DNA of 64,000 bases from assembly GCA_023151115.1 (NCBI GenBank), contig JAKLJP010000002.1:186001-250000 (forward strand). Direction: 5' to 3'. The stretch is from Anaerolineae bacterium (lineage in GTDB: Bacteria > Chloroflexota > Anaerolineae > 4572-78 > J111). A program made the translations under genes and the position numbers. The notes below the pieces were generated by a model. It had not been told where the DNA came from, ran no database searches, and was given only the letters and a program-made list of their open reading frames with translations. Positions within the stretch are counted from its first letter, which is position 1. Every line of letters begins with the position of its first letter. Below, piece by piece: positions 7,295 to 15,686 of this stretch.

Positions 7295-10200
7295 ATGGAC
7301 AATTTGCAGCTTCATCTATTAGGCAAGCCGGAAGTTTTTTTGAATAACCGGCCTGTCACCGGGTTTGAAACCAGTAAAGTCCAGGCGCTGCTTTACTACC
7401 TGGCTGTGACTGGTCGCGTCCACAGCCGGGACACCCTGGCCGATTTGCTGTGGGGCGACATGGATGAGGTCATGGCCAAACGCAACCTGAGCAAAGCCCT
7501 CTCCAACCTGCGCCATCTGCTGGGGCCTTATTTGCTGATTGACCGGCAGAGCGTCGGTTTTTATCAGGAGAAATCCTATACCCTGGATGTGACTATTTTT
7601 CAGGCAGCCATTGAAGCGAGCCTGCTGCTTGAACCCAGCAAGCCGGAGGACCTGTCGCCGCTGCGTAAGGCGGTCAATCTTTATGGGGGCGATTTTTTGG
7701 AGGGGTTCTATGTGCGGGAGGCCCTGACTTTTGAAGAGTGGCTCACCAGCCAGCGCGAGCAGCTACGAGAGATGATGCTGCAGGGGTTAGACCGGCTGGT
7801 TAAGCATTATACCGACCAGAGAAGTGATGACGCTGCCGCGCTGGAATACACCTCGCGCCTGCTGGCGTTGGACCCCTGGCGGGAGCCGGCCCACCGGCAC
7901 ATGATGCTGCTGCTGGCTCGCAGCGGACAGCGCAGCGCCGCTCTGGCCCAGTATGAAACCTGCCGGCGTATTCTGGTCGAGGAGTTAGGCGTCGAGCCGA
8001 TGGCCGAAACGACGGCATTGTACCAGCGGCTCAAAGCAGCCGCCGCCCCGCCACACAATCTGCCCCCGTTGCCCAATTCTTTTCTGGGGCGCACAGTCGA
8101 GTTGAAACAAGTGGAGTTGCATCTGCGCAATCCGGCCTGCCGCTTGTTGACCCTGGTCGGGCCAGGCGGCATCGGCAAAACCAGCCTGGCGCTTGAGGCA
8201 GCCCGGCGCTGTGTTCAGTTGGAGCCGGCGCTGAGTGAAGCCGGCTTTGCCGACGGCGTCTATTTTGTCAACCTGACCCCGGTACGGATTGGGGACGACC
8301 GCCCCGGTGAGCCAAACCTGACCGATCTGGCCGACCTGTTCGCTTCAGCTATCGCCGAAGCGCTGGACTTTTCTTTTCAGGGGCCGGTTGACCTGATGAG
8401 CCAACTGCTCAAGCACCTGCGCCAGAAGCAGGTATTGTTGGTGTTAGATAACTTTGAACACTTAATCGCCGGAGCCACCCTGCTGATTGAGCTGTGGCAA
8501 AAAGCGCCCGGCGTCAAGCTGCTGGTCACCTCGCGTGAGCGGCTCAATCTGCGGGAGGAGTGGGTGGTGGAGGTAGAGGGGCTGGATTATCCCCGCCTGG
8601 AAGATTGGCAGGCCGGCAAATTGGGGGATTGGTCTCAGCTCCGCCAACGCATTTTTGATCAACATTACTGCGCCATGTCCCTCTTTATCCAACGAGGCGA
8701 GCAAATTCGGGCCGGTTTGGCCCTGTCCAAGCAGGATGTCAGCCATATCATTCAGATTTGCCAATCGGTCCAAGGTTCGCCGTTGGCGCTAGAACTGGCA
8801 GCCAGTTGGCTGCGGGTGTTGACCTGCGCCGAGATTGCCCAGGAAATCGAGCGCGGCCTGGATTTTCTAACCACGTCCCTACGCGACGTGCCGGAGCGAC
8901 ATCGCAGCATGCGCGCCGTCTTTGAGCAGTCGTGGCGCTTGTTGTCAGACGCAGAGCAAAGCGTCTTGCGGCGCTTATCTGTCTTCAGGGGCGGCTTCCG
9001 GCGGGCGGCGGCCCAGGAAGTGGCCGGAGCTTCACTGCTCACCTTGACCAGCCTGGTGGATAAATCGCTGCTGCGGCTGACCGCTTCGGGCCGCTACCAA
9101 AGCCACGAGCTGCTGCGCCAATTTGCCGCCGAAAAACTGGCCGAAATACCCTCAGAACGTGAATCCACCCTGGATGCGCACTGCCGCTACTATGGAGATT
9201 TTTTGGCCAAGCGTGAAGATCAGCTAGAAAATGAAGACGGGCCTGCCCGACTGGCCGAACTTCAGCCCGAAGCGGATAACATTCGGGCCGGCTGGGAACG
9301 AGCCATCACCGCCGACTGGTCCCTGGCCATCCCGGCCATGCTGGATTATGTCCGCGGCATGCGTCTCTTTTACAGCGCCTACGGTTGGTACCATGAGGGC
9401 ATAGCCTTGTTTGACAAAGCCATTCAGCGCCTGGAAACGGTTGTGGCTGAGTCAAACGAGGTTCAGCAGCGCATCGTGTACGGTCGTTTGTTGATGCAAC
9501 AGGCCATGTTCTATCAGTATCTCAGCCGCTTCGCCCAGGCCGAAGCATTATGTGTCCGCAGTCTCGATGCGCTGCAAGACACAGGGGCCGACCGTGACCA
9601 GGCCGCCACCCTGCGCCGGCTGGGCGCTTTAAATTACATCAACGAGAAGTACGACCTGGCCCAGGCTTACCTGGTCAAAAGTTTAGCCCTGCTCGATCCG
9701 GCCAAAAACCCCCTCAGCTACGCCAAAACCCAGCAATTTCTGGGAATGGTGGCGCACGAATTTAAGCAGTATCAGCAGGCTAAGCAGTTGTTGGCCGAGA
9801 GCGTCGCCACGTTGAAATCGTTTGGCGAGCTGCGCTACCGGCATTTTGGCCTGGGTTATCTGGCCAGTACTATGTATGCCCTGGGCTACCTGGCAGAAGC
9901 GAAGCAACTGATGTGGGAATGTCTGACGCAGAGAGAACTTATCGGCGACCCACGCACAATTCCACATATGTTATATCACGTCCGGGGAATTTTTGATGTG
10001 ATGGACGCGGTGCTGGGACTTGAAGCCAGGCGCTACCTGCAAACCGTTGTCGCCGTTTGCCGGGAGAACGCCGACGAATGGGGTATGGCGGTTTCGTTGA
10101 ATCAGTTGGGTTATACCCACTGCCAGTTGGGTGAGCACGACGAGGCGGAAAAGTGTTTTCGTGAGGCGTTACAGACAGCTATGAAGCTGCCCACCCTGCC

Positions 10201-10468
10201 AATGGCCTTGGAGGCCCTGGTAGGGTTAACTTTGCTCTTGACCAAACCAGGCCCACCCTCGCCCGAAAACCAGGCCTGGGCCATCACCAGTCTGACCCTG
10301 ATTCTAAACCATCCGGCCACCACGCGCCCCACCTATGATCGGGCTGCCGACCTGTTAGCCGAGTTAAAGGAGACTGGGCTGCCGCCGGAAGGTGTGGCAG
10401 CCGCTCAAGAGCGGGCGGCAACGCTGACGCTGGAAGCGCTGGTTGAGGAATTATTTTCCGTAAGCTAA
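7295..10468 (+). CDS. BTAD/NB-ARC/TPR transcriptional regulator (AfsR/SARP-like)
   Basis: Large ATP-dependent regulator of 1057 aa. Order of domains: winged-helix DNA-binding domain (about 1-90, LQLHLLGKPEVFLNN to SALSNLR-type helix), bacterial transcriptional activator domain (about 120-250, ending EELGVEPMAETTALYQRL), NB-ARC ATPase with Walker A GPGGIGKTS and Walker B VLLVLDNFEHL plus the GSPLALELAASWL motif, then about 450 residues of TPR-like helical repeats. I chose the ATG at 7295; a TTG seven codons upstream is possible. The ligand and target genes are unknown; the divergent GNAT operon is the nearest candidate. Confidence 0.9.
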   Translation: MDNLQLHLLGKPEVFLNNRPVTGFETSKVQALLYYLAVTGRVHSRDTLADLLWGDMDEVMAKRNLSKALSNLRHLLGPYLLIDRQSVGFYQEKSYTLDVTIFQAAIEASLLLEPSKPEDLSPLRKAVNLYGGDFLEGFYVREALTFEEWLTSQREQLREMMLQGLDRLVKHYTDQRSDDAAALEYTSRLLALDPWREPAHRHMMLLLARSGQRSAALAQYETCRRILVEELGVEPMAETTALYQRLKAAAAPPHNLPPLPNSFLGRTVELKQVELHLRNPACRLLTLVGPGGIGKTSLALEAARRCVQLEPALSEAGFADGVYFVNLTPVRIGDDRPGEPNLTDLADLFASAIAEALDFSFQGPVDLMSQLLKHLRQKQVLLVLDNFEHLIAGATLLIELWQKAPGVKLLVTSRERLNLREEWVVEVEGLDYPRLEDWQAGKLGDWSQLRQRIFDQHYCAMSLFIQRGEQIRAGLALSKQDVSHIIQICQSVQGSPLALELAASWLRVLTCAEIAQEIERGLDFLTTSLRDVPERHRSMRAVFEQSWRLLSDAEQSVLRRLSVFRGGFRRAAAQEVAGASLLTLTSLVDKSLLRLTASGRYQSHELLRQFAAEKLAEIPSERESTLDAHCRYYGDFLAKREDQLENEDGPARLAELQPEADNIRAGWERAITADWSLAIPAMLDYVRGMRLFYSAYGWYHEGIALFDKAIQRLETVVAESNEVQQRIVYGRLLMQQAMFYQYLSRFAQAEALCVRSLDALQDTGADRDQAATLRRLGALNYINEKYDLAQAYLVKSLALLDPAKNPLSYAKTQQFLGMVAHEFKQYQQAKQLLAESVATLKSFGELRYRHFGLGYLASTMYALGYLAEAKQLMWECLTQRELIGDPRTIPHMLYHVRGIFDVMDAVLGLEARRYLQTVVAVCRENADEWGMAVSLNQLGYTHCQLGEHDEAEKCFREALQTAMKLPTLPMALEALVGLTLLLTKPGPPSPENQAWAITSLTLILNHPATTRPTYDRAADLLAELKETGLPPEGVAAAQERAATLTLEALVEELFSVS

Positions 10469-10504
10469 AGAGATGGGACCAAATACTGTTGGATGGAAAT
10501 TTTT

Positions 10505-12013
10505 CTATCGTCGCGGTGAAATGACCGTGGCTACATCCGCCTCGGTGATGGGGAGAAAAACAGTGAATTTTGTACCCTCGCCGGCCGTGCTCTCGGCCCG
10601 GATGTAACCGCCGTGGGCCTCAACAATCTCTTTGGTAATGGTCAGGCCGAGGCCGGTCCCTTTGCCGCGCTTGCGGCTTTTGTCAACCTGGTAAAATCGC
10701 TCGAAAATGCGGGCCAAATCCTGGGCAGGGATGCCCGGCCCGCTATCGGCGATACTGACCTCAACAAAATCGCCCCGCTCCGAAAGGGCGGTGGTGGCGT
10801 CGGGCTGCACCAGGCCGGCCCGGACTCGCCGGGGACGCGGCAAACCTTTGGCGGTCTGGCCGGAAATGGTTACCTGGCCTCCCGCCGGGGTGTGGCGCAC
10901 AGCATTGTCTAACAAGTTGGTAAAAACCTGGGCCAGCCGGTCGCCGTCGCCCACTACCGGAGGCAAGGTATTCCATTTTTTGATCAATCGTATCTGCTGC
11001 TGAGCCGCCTGGGGCAGCAAACGCTCGACGGTGCTGGTCAAAATCTGGCCCAGGTCCAACTGCGCCTTTTTCATCACAATCTGGCCGGAGTCAATCCGGG
11101 CCAAATCAAGCAAATCTTCAACCATGCGGGCCATCCGTCCGGCCTCCTGGTGGATGATACCAGCGGCCCGTTTGCGCGCGGCGTCGTCGTAGGTAGCGCC
11201 TTCCATTATCGCCTGCGAAAAACCCTGGATGGAAGTGAGCGGTGTTTTTAATTCGTGCGAGACGTTGGACACAAAGTCGCGCATGGCCCGCTGGCTGCTT
11301 TCGACCCGCCCGACCATCACATTGAAACTGTGGGCCACCCGCTTGATTTCCGGGAGGCCGGTTTCTGGCAGCCGGTGCTCGTAGTCTCCGGCGGCGACCG
11401 CCCCCACTGCCGCCGCCATTTGCTGTAGCGGTAAGGCAATCGAGCGGGCAATAAAGACCCCCAACAACAGCGAGACCAGCAGCGCCACTCCCCCGGCGGC
11501 CAAAAAGCCCCGGCTCAACTCGCCCAACACCCCCAGCAGCCCCGACAAGCGCGGGCCTACCGCAGCGATGTACCCGGCCCGATTCTCCGCAGGACCAACC
11601 GGAATAGGAATGTAAGAGAATTCATCCCCATTGGGGGCAACAAAATTCTGCGGTTCAATCTCGCGCAGGGACAGTGAAGGGTCGTCCGCAGAGGCGGGCA
11701 AGGGAAGCTTCTGACCCACCCACGCGCCCCGGCTGTCGGCCAACACCTGGCCTTGAGGGTCTAAAAAAAGCAAGCGGGTCTCCTGTTCAGCGGCGGCCAC
11801 CTTGAACCGCGCCAGAACAGCTTCGCTTGACAATCCCTGGCGATACAGGCCGTTAACCAGGCTGGCCGCCTGGCGGCTCTCAGCCGTCAGCCGTAGCCGG
11901 GCCAGCCGGTTTTGCACCGGTCGCGCCACCAAAATCAAAGTGCCAAAAGCCAGGGTCAGGCTGACAAAGATGATAATAAGGTAGGAAAGAAGCAAACGCG
12001 CGGTAAGAGTCAT
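10505..12013 (-). CDS. Membrane sensor histidine kinase
   Basis: 502 aa. It has an N-terminal membrane helix (about 8-30), an extracytoplasmic sensor region (about 35-165) and a second helix (about 172-195). A HAMP domain follows, then HisKA with the phospho-acceptor histidine in SHELKTPLTSIQGF, and an HATPase domain with N box NLLDNAVRHTP and G boxes DSGPGIP and GKGTGLGL. It should autophosphorylate and pass phosphate to the regulator encoded just upstream. The two genes form an operon whose 106-bp spacer is filled by a period-7 inverted array. Sensed signal unknown. Confidence 0.93.
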   Translation of the reverse strand: MTLTARLLLSYLIIIFVSLTLAFGTLILVARPVQNRLARLRLTAESRQAASLVNGLYRQGLSSEAVLARFKVAAAEQETRLLFLDPQGQVLADSRGAWVGQKLPLPASADDPSLSLREIEPQNFVAPNGDEFSYIPIPVGPAENRAGYIAAVGPRLSGLLGVLGELSRGFLAAGGVALLVSLLLGVFIARSIALPLQQMAAAVGAVAAGDYEHRLPETGLPEIKRVAHSFNVMVGRVESSQRAMRDFVSNVSHELKTPLTSIQGFSQAIMEGATYDDAARKRAAGIIHQEAGRMARMVEDLLDLARIDSGQIVMKKAQLDLGQILTSTVERLLPQAAQQQIRLIKKWNTLPPVVGDGDRLAQVFTNLLDNAVRHTPAGGQVTISGQTAKGLPRPRRVRAGLVQPDATTALSERGDFVEVSIADSGPGIPAQDLARIFERFYQVDKSRKRGKGTGLGLTITKEIVEAHGGYIRAESTAGEGTKFTVFLPITEADVATVISPRR

Positions 12014-12027
12014 TGCAGTAATCGCTA

Positions 12028-12119
12028 ATCAGTTATCAGTGGTCGGTCATCAGTAGTCAGAGATCAATCTCCAGATATTTCTCTGATTACTGATCACTGA
12101 CATCTGAGCACTGACCTCT
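12028..12119. repeat. Period-7 inverted array between regulator and kinase genes
   Basis: Left arm of degenerate units (CAGTTAT, CAGTGGT, CGGTCAT, CAGTAGT, CAGAGAT) and right arm (TGATTAC, TGATCAC, TGACATC, TGAGCAC, TGACCTC). The arms are largely complementary, so the spacer can fold into a long imperfect hairpin. The stop codon of the response regulator (12120-12122) abuts the right arm. Confidence 0.75.
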
Positions 12120-12818
12120 CTACTCGACAATCAGTTTGTAGCCCACCCCCCAGACCGTCTCGATTTTGACGGGGGAGTCATCGCCCAGGCGGTGGCGCAG
12201 ATGGGCCACATGCACGTCTACGGTGCGGGTTTCGCCATAGAAATCAAAGCCCCAGGCCAGCTCCAGCAGTTTCTCCCGGCTGAGGGCCAGCCCCTTATTT
12301 TCGACAAAGGTTTGCAGCAGATCAAATTCCTGGGTGCGCAGGTCGAGCAGGCGGTTATGCAGCCGGGCCTCCCGCCGGGCCGGGTCGAGGGTGAGCGGGC
12401 CGGCCTGCAATACCGGTCCCGCTGGAGCAGCATTGGCCGGAGCAGCGGCCGCTTTGCCGCGCCGGAGCACGGCTTTGACGCGGGCCACCAACTCACGGGG
12501 ATTGTAGGGTTTGGTCATGTAATCGTCTGCGCCCAGCTCCAGGCCGACAATTTTATCCACGTCGTCGGTGCGGGCGGTCAGCATAATGATCGGCGTTTCG
12601 CTCACCGCCCTGATCTTTTTGCACACGTCCCAGCCGTTCAGTTCCGGCAGCATCAAATCGAGGACAATGAGCGCCGGTTTCAGCATTTCAAACTTGCGCA
12701 GGGCGGTCAGGCCATCATTCGCCGCCTCGACCTGATAGCCCTCGTTTTCCAGGTAGAGCCGGCCCAGTTCGATAATATTTTCTTCGTCGTCCACGATGAG
12801 AATCAAGTCGTTAGCCAT
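12120..12818 (-). CDS. OmpR/PhoB-family response regulator
   Basis: 232-aa two-domain regulator: receiver domain with acidic pocket (VDDEEN), phospho-acceptor Asp in LIVLDLMLPELNG and the conserved Lys in YMTKPYNPRE, then an Ala/Pro-rich linker and a winged-helix DNA-binding domain ending VKIETVWGVGYKLIVE. I take the ATG at 12816-12818 because it starts directly at the receiver fold and follows a GGGGAA ribosome site; the open frame extends 16 codons further upstream. Partner of the adjacent sensor kinase. Confidence 0.94.
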   Translation of the reverse strand: MANDLILIVDDEENIIELGRLYLENEGYQVEAANDGLTALRKFEMLKPALIVLDLMLPELNGWDVCKKIRAVSETPIIMLTARTDDVDKIVGLELGADDYMTKPYNPRELVARVKAVLRRGKAAAAPANAAPAGPVLQAGPLTLDPARREARLHNRLLDLRTQEFDLLQTFVENKGLALSREKLLELAWGFDFYGETRTVDVHVAHLRHRLGDDSPVKIETVWGVGYKLIVE

Positions 12819-12838
12819 TGCTTTCCCCTTTGCCTTCC

Positions 12839-12866
12839 ATTTTACCAAAAAAGGGGGAATAAACAA
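12839..12866 (-). promoter_or_regulatory. Candidate promoter of the two-component operon
   Basis: On the minus strand TTGTTT (12861-12866) and TAAAAT (12839-12844) are separated by 16 bp, 20 bp before the chosen start codon. Confidence 0.4.
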
Positions 12867-12899
12867 TAGCCAAAAGGGAGTCCCAATGCTTGGCCCGGC

Positions 12900-12928
12900 T
12901 TGTTTCTTAAAACTGGTTGATGTAAAAT
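12900..12928 (+). promoter_or_regulatory. Candidate promoter of the PIG-L gene
   Basis: TTGTTT (12900-12905) and TAAAAT (12923-12928) with a 17-bp spacer, 30 bp before the ATG. It resembles the divergent promoter on the other strand. Confidence 0.4.
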
Positions 12929-12958
12929 GGGGCTGCTCAACTCAGCGAGGAGTAAAGG

Positions 12959-13660
12959 ATGCGTATTTTAGCCATCGGCGCTCACCCGGACGATTTGGAG
13001 ATTCTTTGCGCCGGCACGCTGGCCCGTTATGCCCAAGAGGGCCATGAGGTGGTGATGGCCGTCGCCACCGATGGCACGGCCGGCCACATGGTCATCAAGC
13101 CGCCGGAGCTGGCCCAGATTCGAGAACGCGAAGCGCGGGCCGCCGCCGAAGTCATTGGCGCGGAATTTATCTGGCTGGGCTTCCCCGACGAGCTGATCTT
13201 TAATGACCGGGAAACCCGGCTGGCCTTTGTTGACGCCATTCGCCGGGCCAGGCCCGATGTGCTCATCACCCACGCCCCCGACGACTATCACCCCGACCAC
13301 CGGGTGGTCAGCAGCCTGGTGTTTGATACCAGCTTCATCGCCAGCCTGCCCAATGTCGAAACGGAGCATCCCGCGCACCCGGTTGTCCCCCCCGTTTATT
13401 ACATGGACGCCATTGCCGGCAAAGGCTTTCATCCCACCGAGTATGTTGACATTACCGCCACGATGGACCTGAAACGGCAGATGTTGGCTTGTCACCAAAG
13501 CCAACTGACCTGGCTGAAAGACCATGATAACATTGATGCGCTGGAATTTATGGACGTGGTCGCCCGCACCCGTGGGTTTCAGTGCAACGTTCCTTACGCC
13601 GAAGGCTTCCGCAGCGCCGATGTCTGGCCGCGGACGCCGGCCAAACGATTATTACCATAG
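12959..13660 (+). CDS. PIG-L/LmbE-family deacetylase
   Basis: 233-aa zinc-dependent N-deacetylase family member. The metal-binding motif AHPDD lies at residues 7-11 and a second motif [11 protein letters not shown] at about 101-111 supplies the third zinc ligand. Ribosome site AGGAG lies upstream. The family removes acetyl groups from GlcNAc-type sugars on lipids, mycothiol/bacillithiol precursors or free amino sugars. Its neighbour is a GlcN-6-P-deaminase homologue, which fits a role in amino-sugar breakdown, but the actual substrate is inferred only. Confidence 0.9.
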   Translation: MRILAIGAHPDDLEILCAGTLARYAQEGHEVVMAVATDGTAGHMVIKPPELAQIREREARAAAEVIGAEFIWLGFPDELIFNDRETRLAFVDAIRRARPDVLITHAPDDYHPDHRVVSSLVFDTSFIASLPNVETEHPAHPVVPPVYYMDAIAGKGFHPTEYVDITATMDLKRQMLACHQSQLTWLKDHDNIDALEFMDVVARTRGFQCNVPYAEGFRSADVWPRTPAKRLLP

Positions 13661-13670
13661 AGGTTTCGTG

Positions 13671-13730
13671 TTGGAAGGCCGGAAGGCTGGAAGGTTGGAA
13701 ATACAATCTTCCAGCCTTCCAACCTTCCTC
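13671..13730. repeat. Period-8 inverted array
   Basis: Units GGAAGGCC, GGAAGGCT, GGAAGGTT, followed after a short loop by TTCCAGCC, TTCCAACC, TTCC. It forms a strong hairpin 11 bp after the PIG-L stop and before the next gene. Confidence 0.7.
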
Positions 13731-13765
13731 ACCGTCAAACATTACTACCTTGAGAGGAAATACCT

Positions 13766-14692
13766 ATGAGACCCATGAGCAAAGTTGCCCCGGAGTGGTG
13801 GGATTACACCACCCTGGACCGCGCTATTCTGGACGATGCGGCCCGTCTGACCGCCGATGATTTACTGAGCCTGAGCCGGCCTGGCTTCACAGTGAAGTTC
13901 TATGATACTATCGAGGATTTTTACCTGGCCGAGGCGCTGGAATATATCACTTCATGGCGGCAGGCCACCCCGGAGCAGCCCGCCGGCATCTGCGGCCCCA
14001 TTGGGCCAACGGAGCAGCTACCGCTGGTCGCCCGGCTGGTCAATGAACTGGAAATTGACCTGCGCCACGCGCATTTTTGGGGCATGGACGAGTGGGTGGT
14101 GGATGGCAAAGAAGCCGGCATGGATTTTCCGCTCAGCTTTGCCAGAGCCGATATGGAACTGTGCTTCAACCGCATCCGGCCCGAACTGCGCATGCCCCTG
14201 GAAAACATTCACTTTCCTGCGGCGGACCCCAGCGAATACATTGCCAGTTGGGGCCAGGCCCGCTGTCTGGTGATGCAGGGCGGCCAGGGCGAGGTCAAGC
14301 ATTGGGCCTTCAACGACCCGCCCAAACGCGAACCGCCGTACCAGGACAATCCCCCGCCGCCGGAAGTTTACCGCCAACTGACCACCCGCATAGTTGACCT
14401 GCACCCGATCACCCTGATCCAAAACGCCCGCACCTCGGGGGGCGGGGTGGTGCAAAACGTGCCCAGCCAGGCCATTACCGTCGGCCCGGTGGAAACATGG
14501 CAGGCAGAAAAGGTCTCCATCTGGCATGCCGGAACCCACGACAACCCCTTTGGCCTGCGGCTGACCACACTAATGATTTCTAAAAAGATACCCGACACCG
14601 CCGTGCCCATGTCGCTGCTGGCCGACCACCCCAACGTGCAGTTCAACTTTCTGCGCAGCGGCATCGGCGTCTGTGAAGCGGAAATGCACTGA
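13766..14692 (+). CDS. Glucosamine-6-phosphate deaminase/isomerase-like protein (divergent NagB)
   Basis: 308 aa, NagB/RpiA/SOL fold. The phosphate loop region [12 protein letters not shown] and the FWGMDEWV motif (equivalent to the general-base Asp-Glu pair of NagB) are present. The family motif GxGxDGHxAFNEP reads [14 protein letters not shown]: the histidine is kept, but the preceding aspartate is valine and the final glutamate is aspartate. It is therefore probably not a standard GlcN6P deaminase. Ribosome site AGAGGA. Likely co-transcribed with the PIG-L deacetylase, separated by a hairpin array. Confidence 0.85.
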   Translation: MRPMSKVAPEWWDYTTLDRAILDDAARLTADDLLSLSRPGFTVKFYDTIEDFYLAEALEYITSWRQATPEQPAGICGPIGPTEQLPLVARLVNELEIDLRHAHFWGMDEWVVDGKEAGMDFPLSFARADMELCFNRIRPELRMPLENIHFPAADPSEYIASWGQARCLVMQGGQGEVKHWAFNDPPKREPPYQDNPPPPEVYRQLTTRIVDLHPITLIQNARTSGGGVVQNVPSQAITVGPVETWQAEKVSIWHAGTHDNPFGLRLTTLMISKKIPDTAVPMSLLADHPNVQFNFLRSGIGVCEAEMH

Positions 14693-14693
14693 A

Positions 14694-14776
14694 TAATTGT
14701 GAATTGTGAATAGCCAATTGTGAATGGTTAATGATTCTTTTTCATTCACAATTCATCATTCACAATTCACAATTTC
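14694..14776. repeat. Period-7 inverted array shared by two convergent 3' ends
   Basis: Units TTGTGAA repeated on the left and TTCACAA/TTCATCA units on the right. It starts 2 bp after the NagB-like stop and contains the last codons and stop of the recD2 C-terminal fragment. Confidence 0.75.
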
Positions 14777-15419
14777 TTAGTCTTTCAGTCAGGGCGGTCC
14801 AGCGGGCGGTAATCTTGTCATTTTTGACCGCCATGGCAATGGCCTTGCGCGTGCCGACAATGACCACCATTTTTTTGGCGCGGGTGATGGCGGTGTAAAG
14901 CAGGTTGCGTTGTAACAACATGTAGTGCTGCGTCAGCAGCGGCAGCACTACCACCGGATATTCGCTGCCCTGGCTTTTGTGCACGCTCATGGCATAAGCC
15001 AGGGTCAGTTCATCCACATCACTAAATTCATAGGTCACGCTGCGCCCCTCGAAATCCACCCGAATTTCACCTTCTTCCAAATCAATGCTTTCAATCCGCC
15101 CGATGTCGCCATTAAAGACATCCTTATCATAGTTGTTGCGCAGTTGCAGCACCCGGTCGCCCGGCCGAAAGACCCGGCTGCCGCTGCGGTATTCGGGCCG
15201 GTCGTAGCGCAGGGGATTGAGCCGGGCTTGCAGCTTTTCATTCAGCGCCCGCGCCCCCGCCGGCCCGCGGTGCATCGGGCTGAGCACCTGAATATCGTCA
15301 ATGGGAATGTTGAACTTTTCGGGGATGCGCCGGGCGACGATGTCTACCACCAACTCGGCGGCCTGTTCAGGGTCATCGGAGCCAAAAAAATAAAAATCGG
15401 TGGGGGGTGGTGTTGCCAT
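14760..15419 (-). pseudogene. recD2: recD2 helicase, C-terminal fragment (separated by insertion)
   Basis: About 219 aa from a start at 15417-15419. It contains the second half of an SF1B RecD2-type helicase: motif IV region QVLSPMHRGPAGARALNEK, a domain-2B-like SH3 segment, motif V AYAMSVHKSQGSEYPVVVLP and motif VI LLYTAITRAKKMVVIVG. The frame stays open up to the palindromic element at 15443. The matching N-terminal half lies 2.7 kb away on the same strand (18167-19828). A ribosome-site-like AAGGA lies upstream of the ATG, so separate translation is conceivable. The final residues and stop come from a heptamer array. Confidence 0.88.
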
Positions 15420-15442
15420 AGCCTGCTTCCTTAACCTATCCT

Positions 15443-15526
15443 CAGTAGATCCAAATTTCCCGTAGGGTGGCATCCCTATGCCGCCCGCTGGGATGCGCCA
15501 GCTACAATGAAAAATTGGATCTACTG
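15443..15526. repeat. Palindromic element A (CAGTAGATCC family)
   Basis: 84-bp element with inverted ends CAGTAGATCCAAATTT and AAAATTGGATCTACTG. Its core is itself a palindrome built on GGCATCCCTATGCC. It forms one boundary of the segment splitting recD2. Confidence 0.8.
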
Positions 15527-15596
15527 ATCCTGCCCATTATTTTACCCGGCCCTGAGGGTCCGCACAAGCCAAAGCAATTTTTACCCAATGAACCTA

Positions 15597-15626
15597 TTGA
15601 CGCACCCGCTCGAATTATATTATAAT
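15597..15626 (+). promoter_or_regulatory. Consensus-like sigma-70 promoter for kinase
   Basis: TTGACG (15597-15602), an 18-bp spacer and TATAAT (15621-15626). The expected transcript start (about 15633) rules out the upstream in-frame ATG at 15588 and supports ATG 15687. Confidence 0.65.
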
Positions 15627-15686
15627 GACACAATACTTGCTTTATCATCCAATCTCAACTTCTTTCACAAACAGGACACGCTTCAC

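Noticed and set aside
15588..15686. Upstream start for the first kinase
   Set aside because: A consensus promoter lies inside this extension, and kinase homology begins right after the ATG at 15687.
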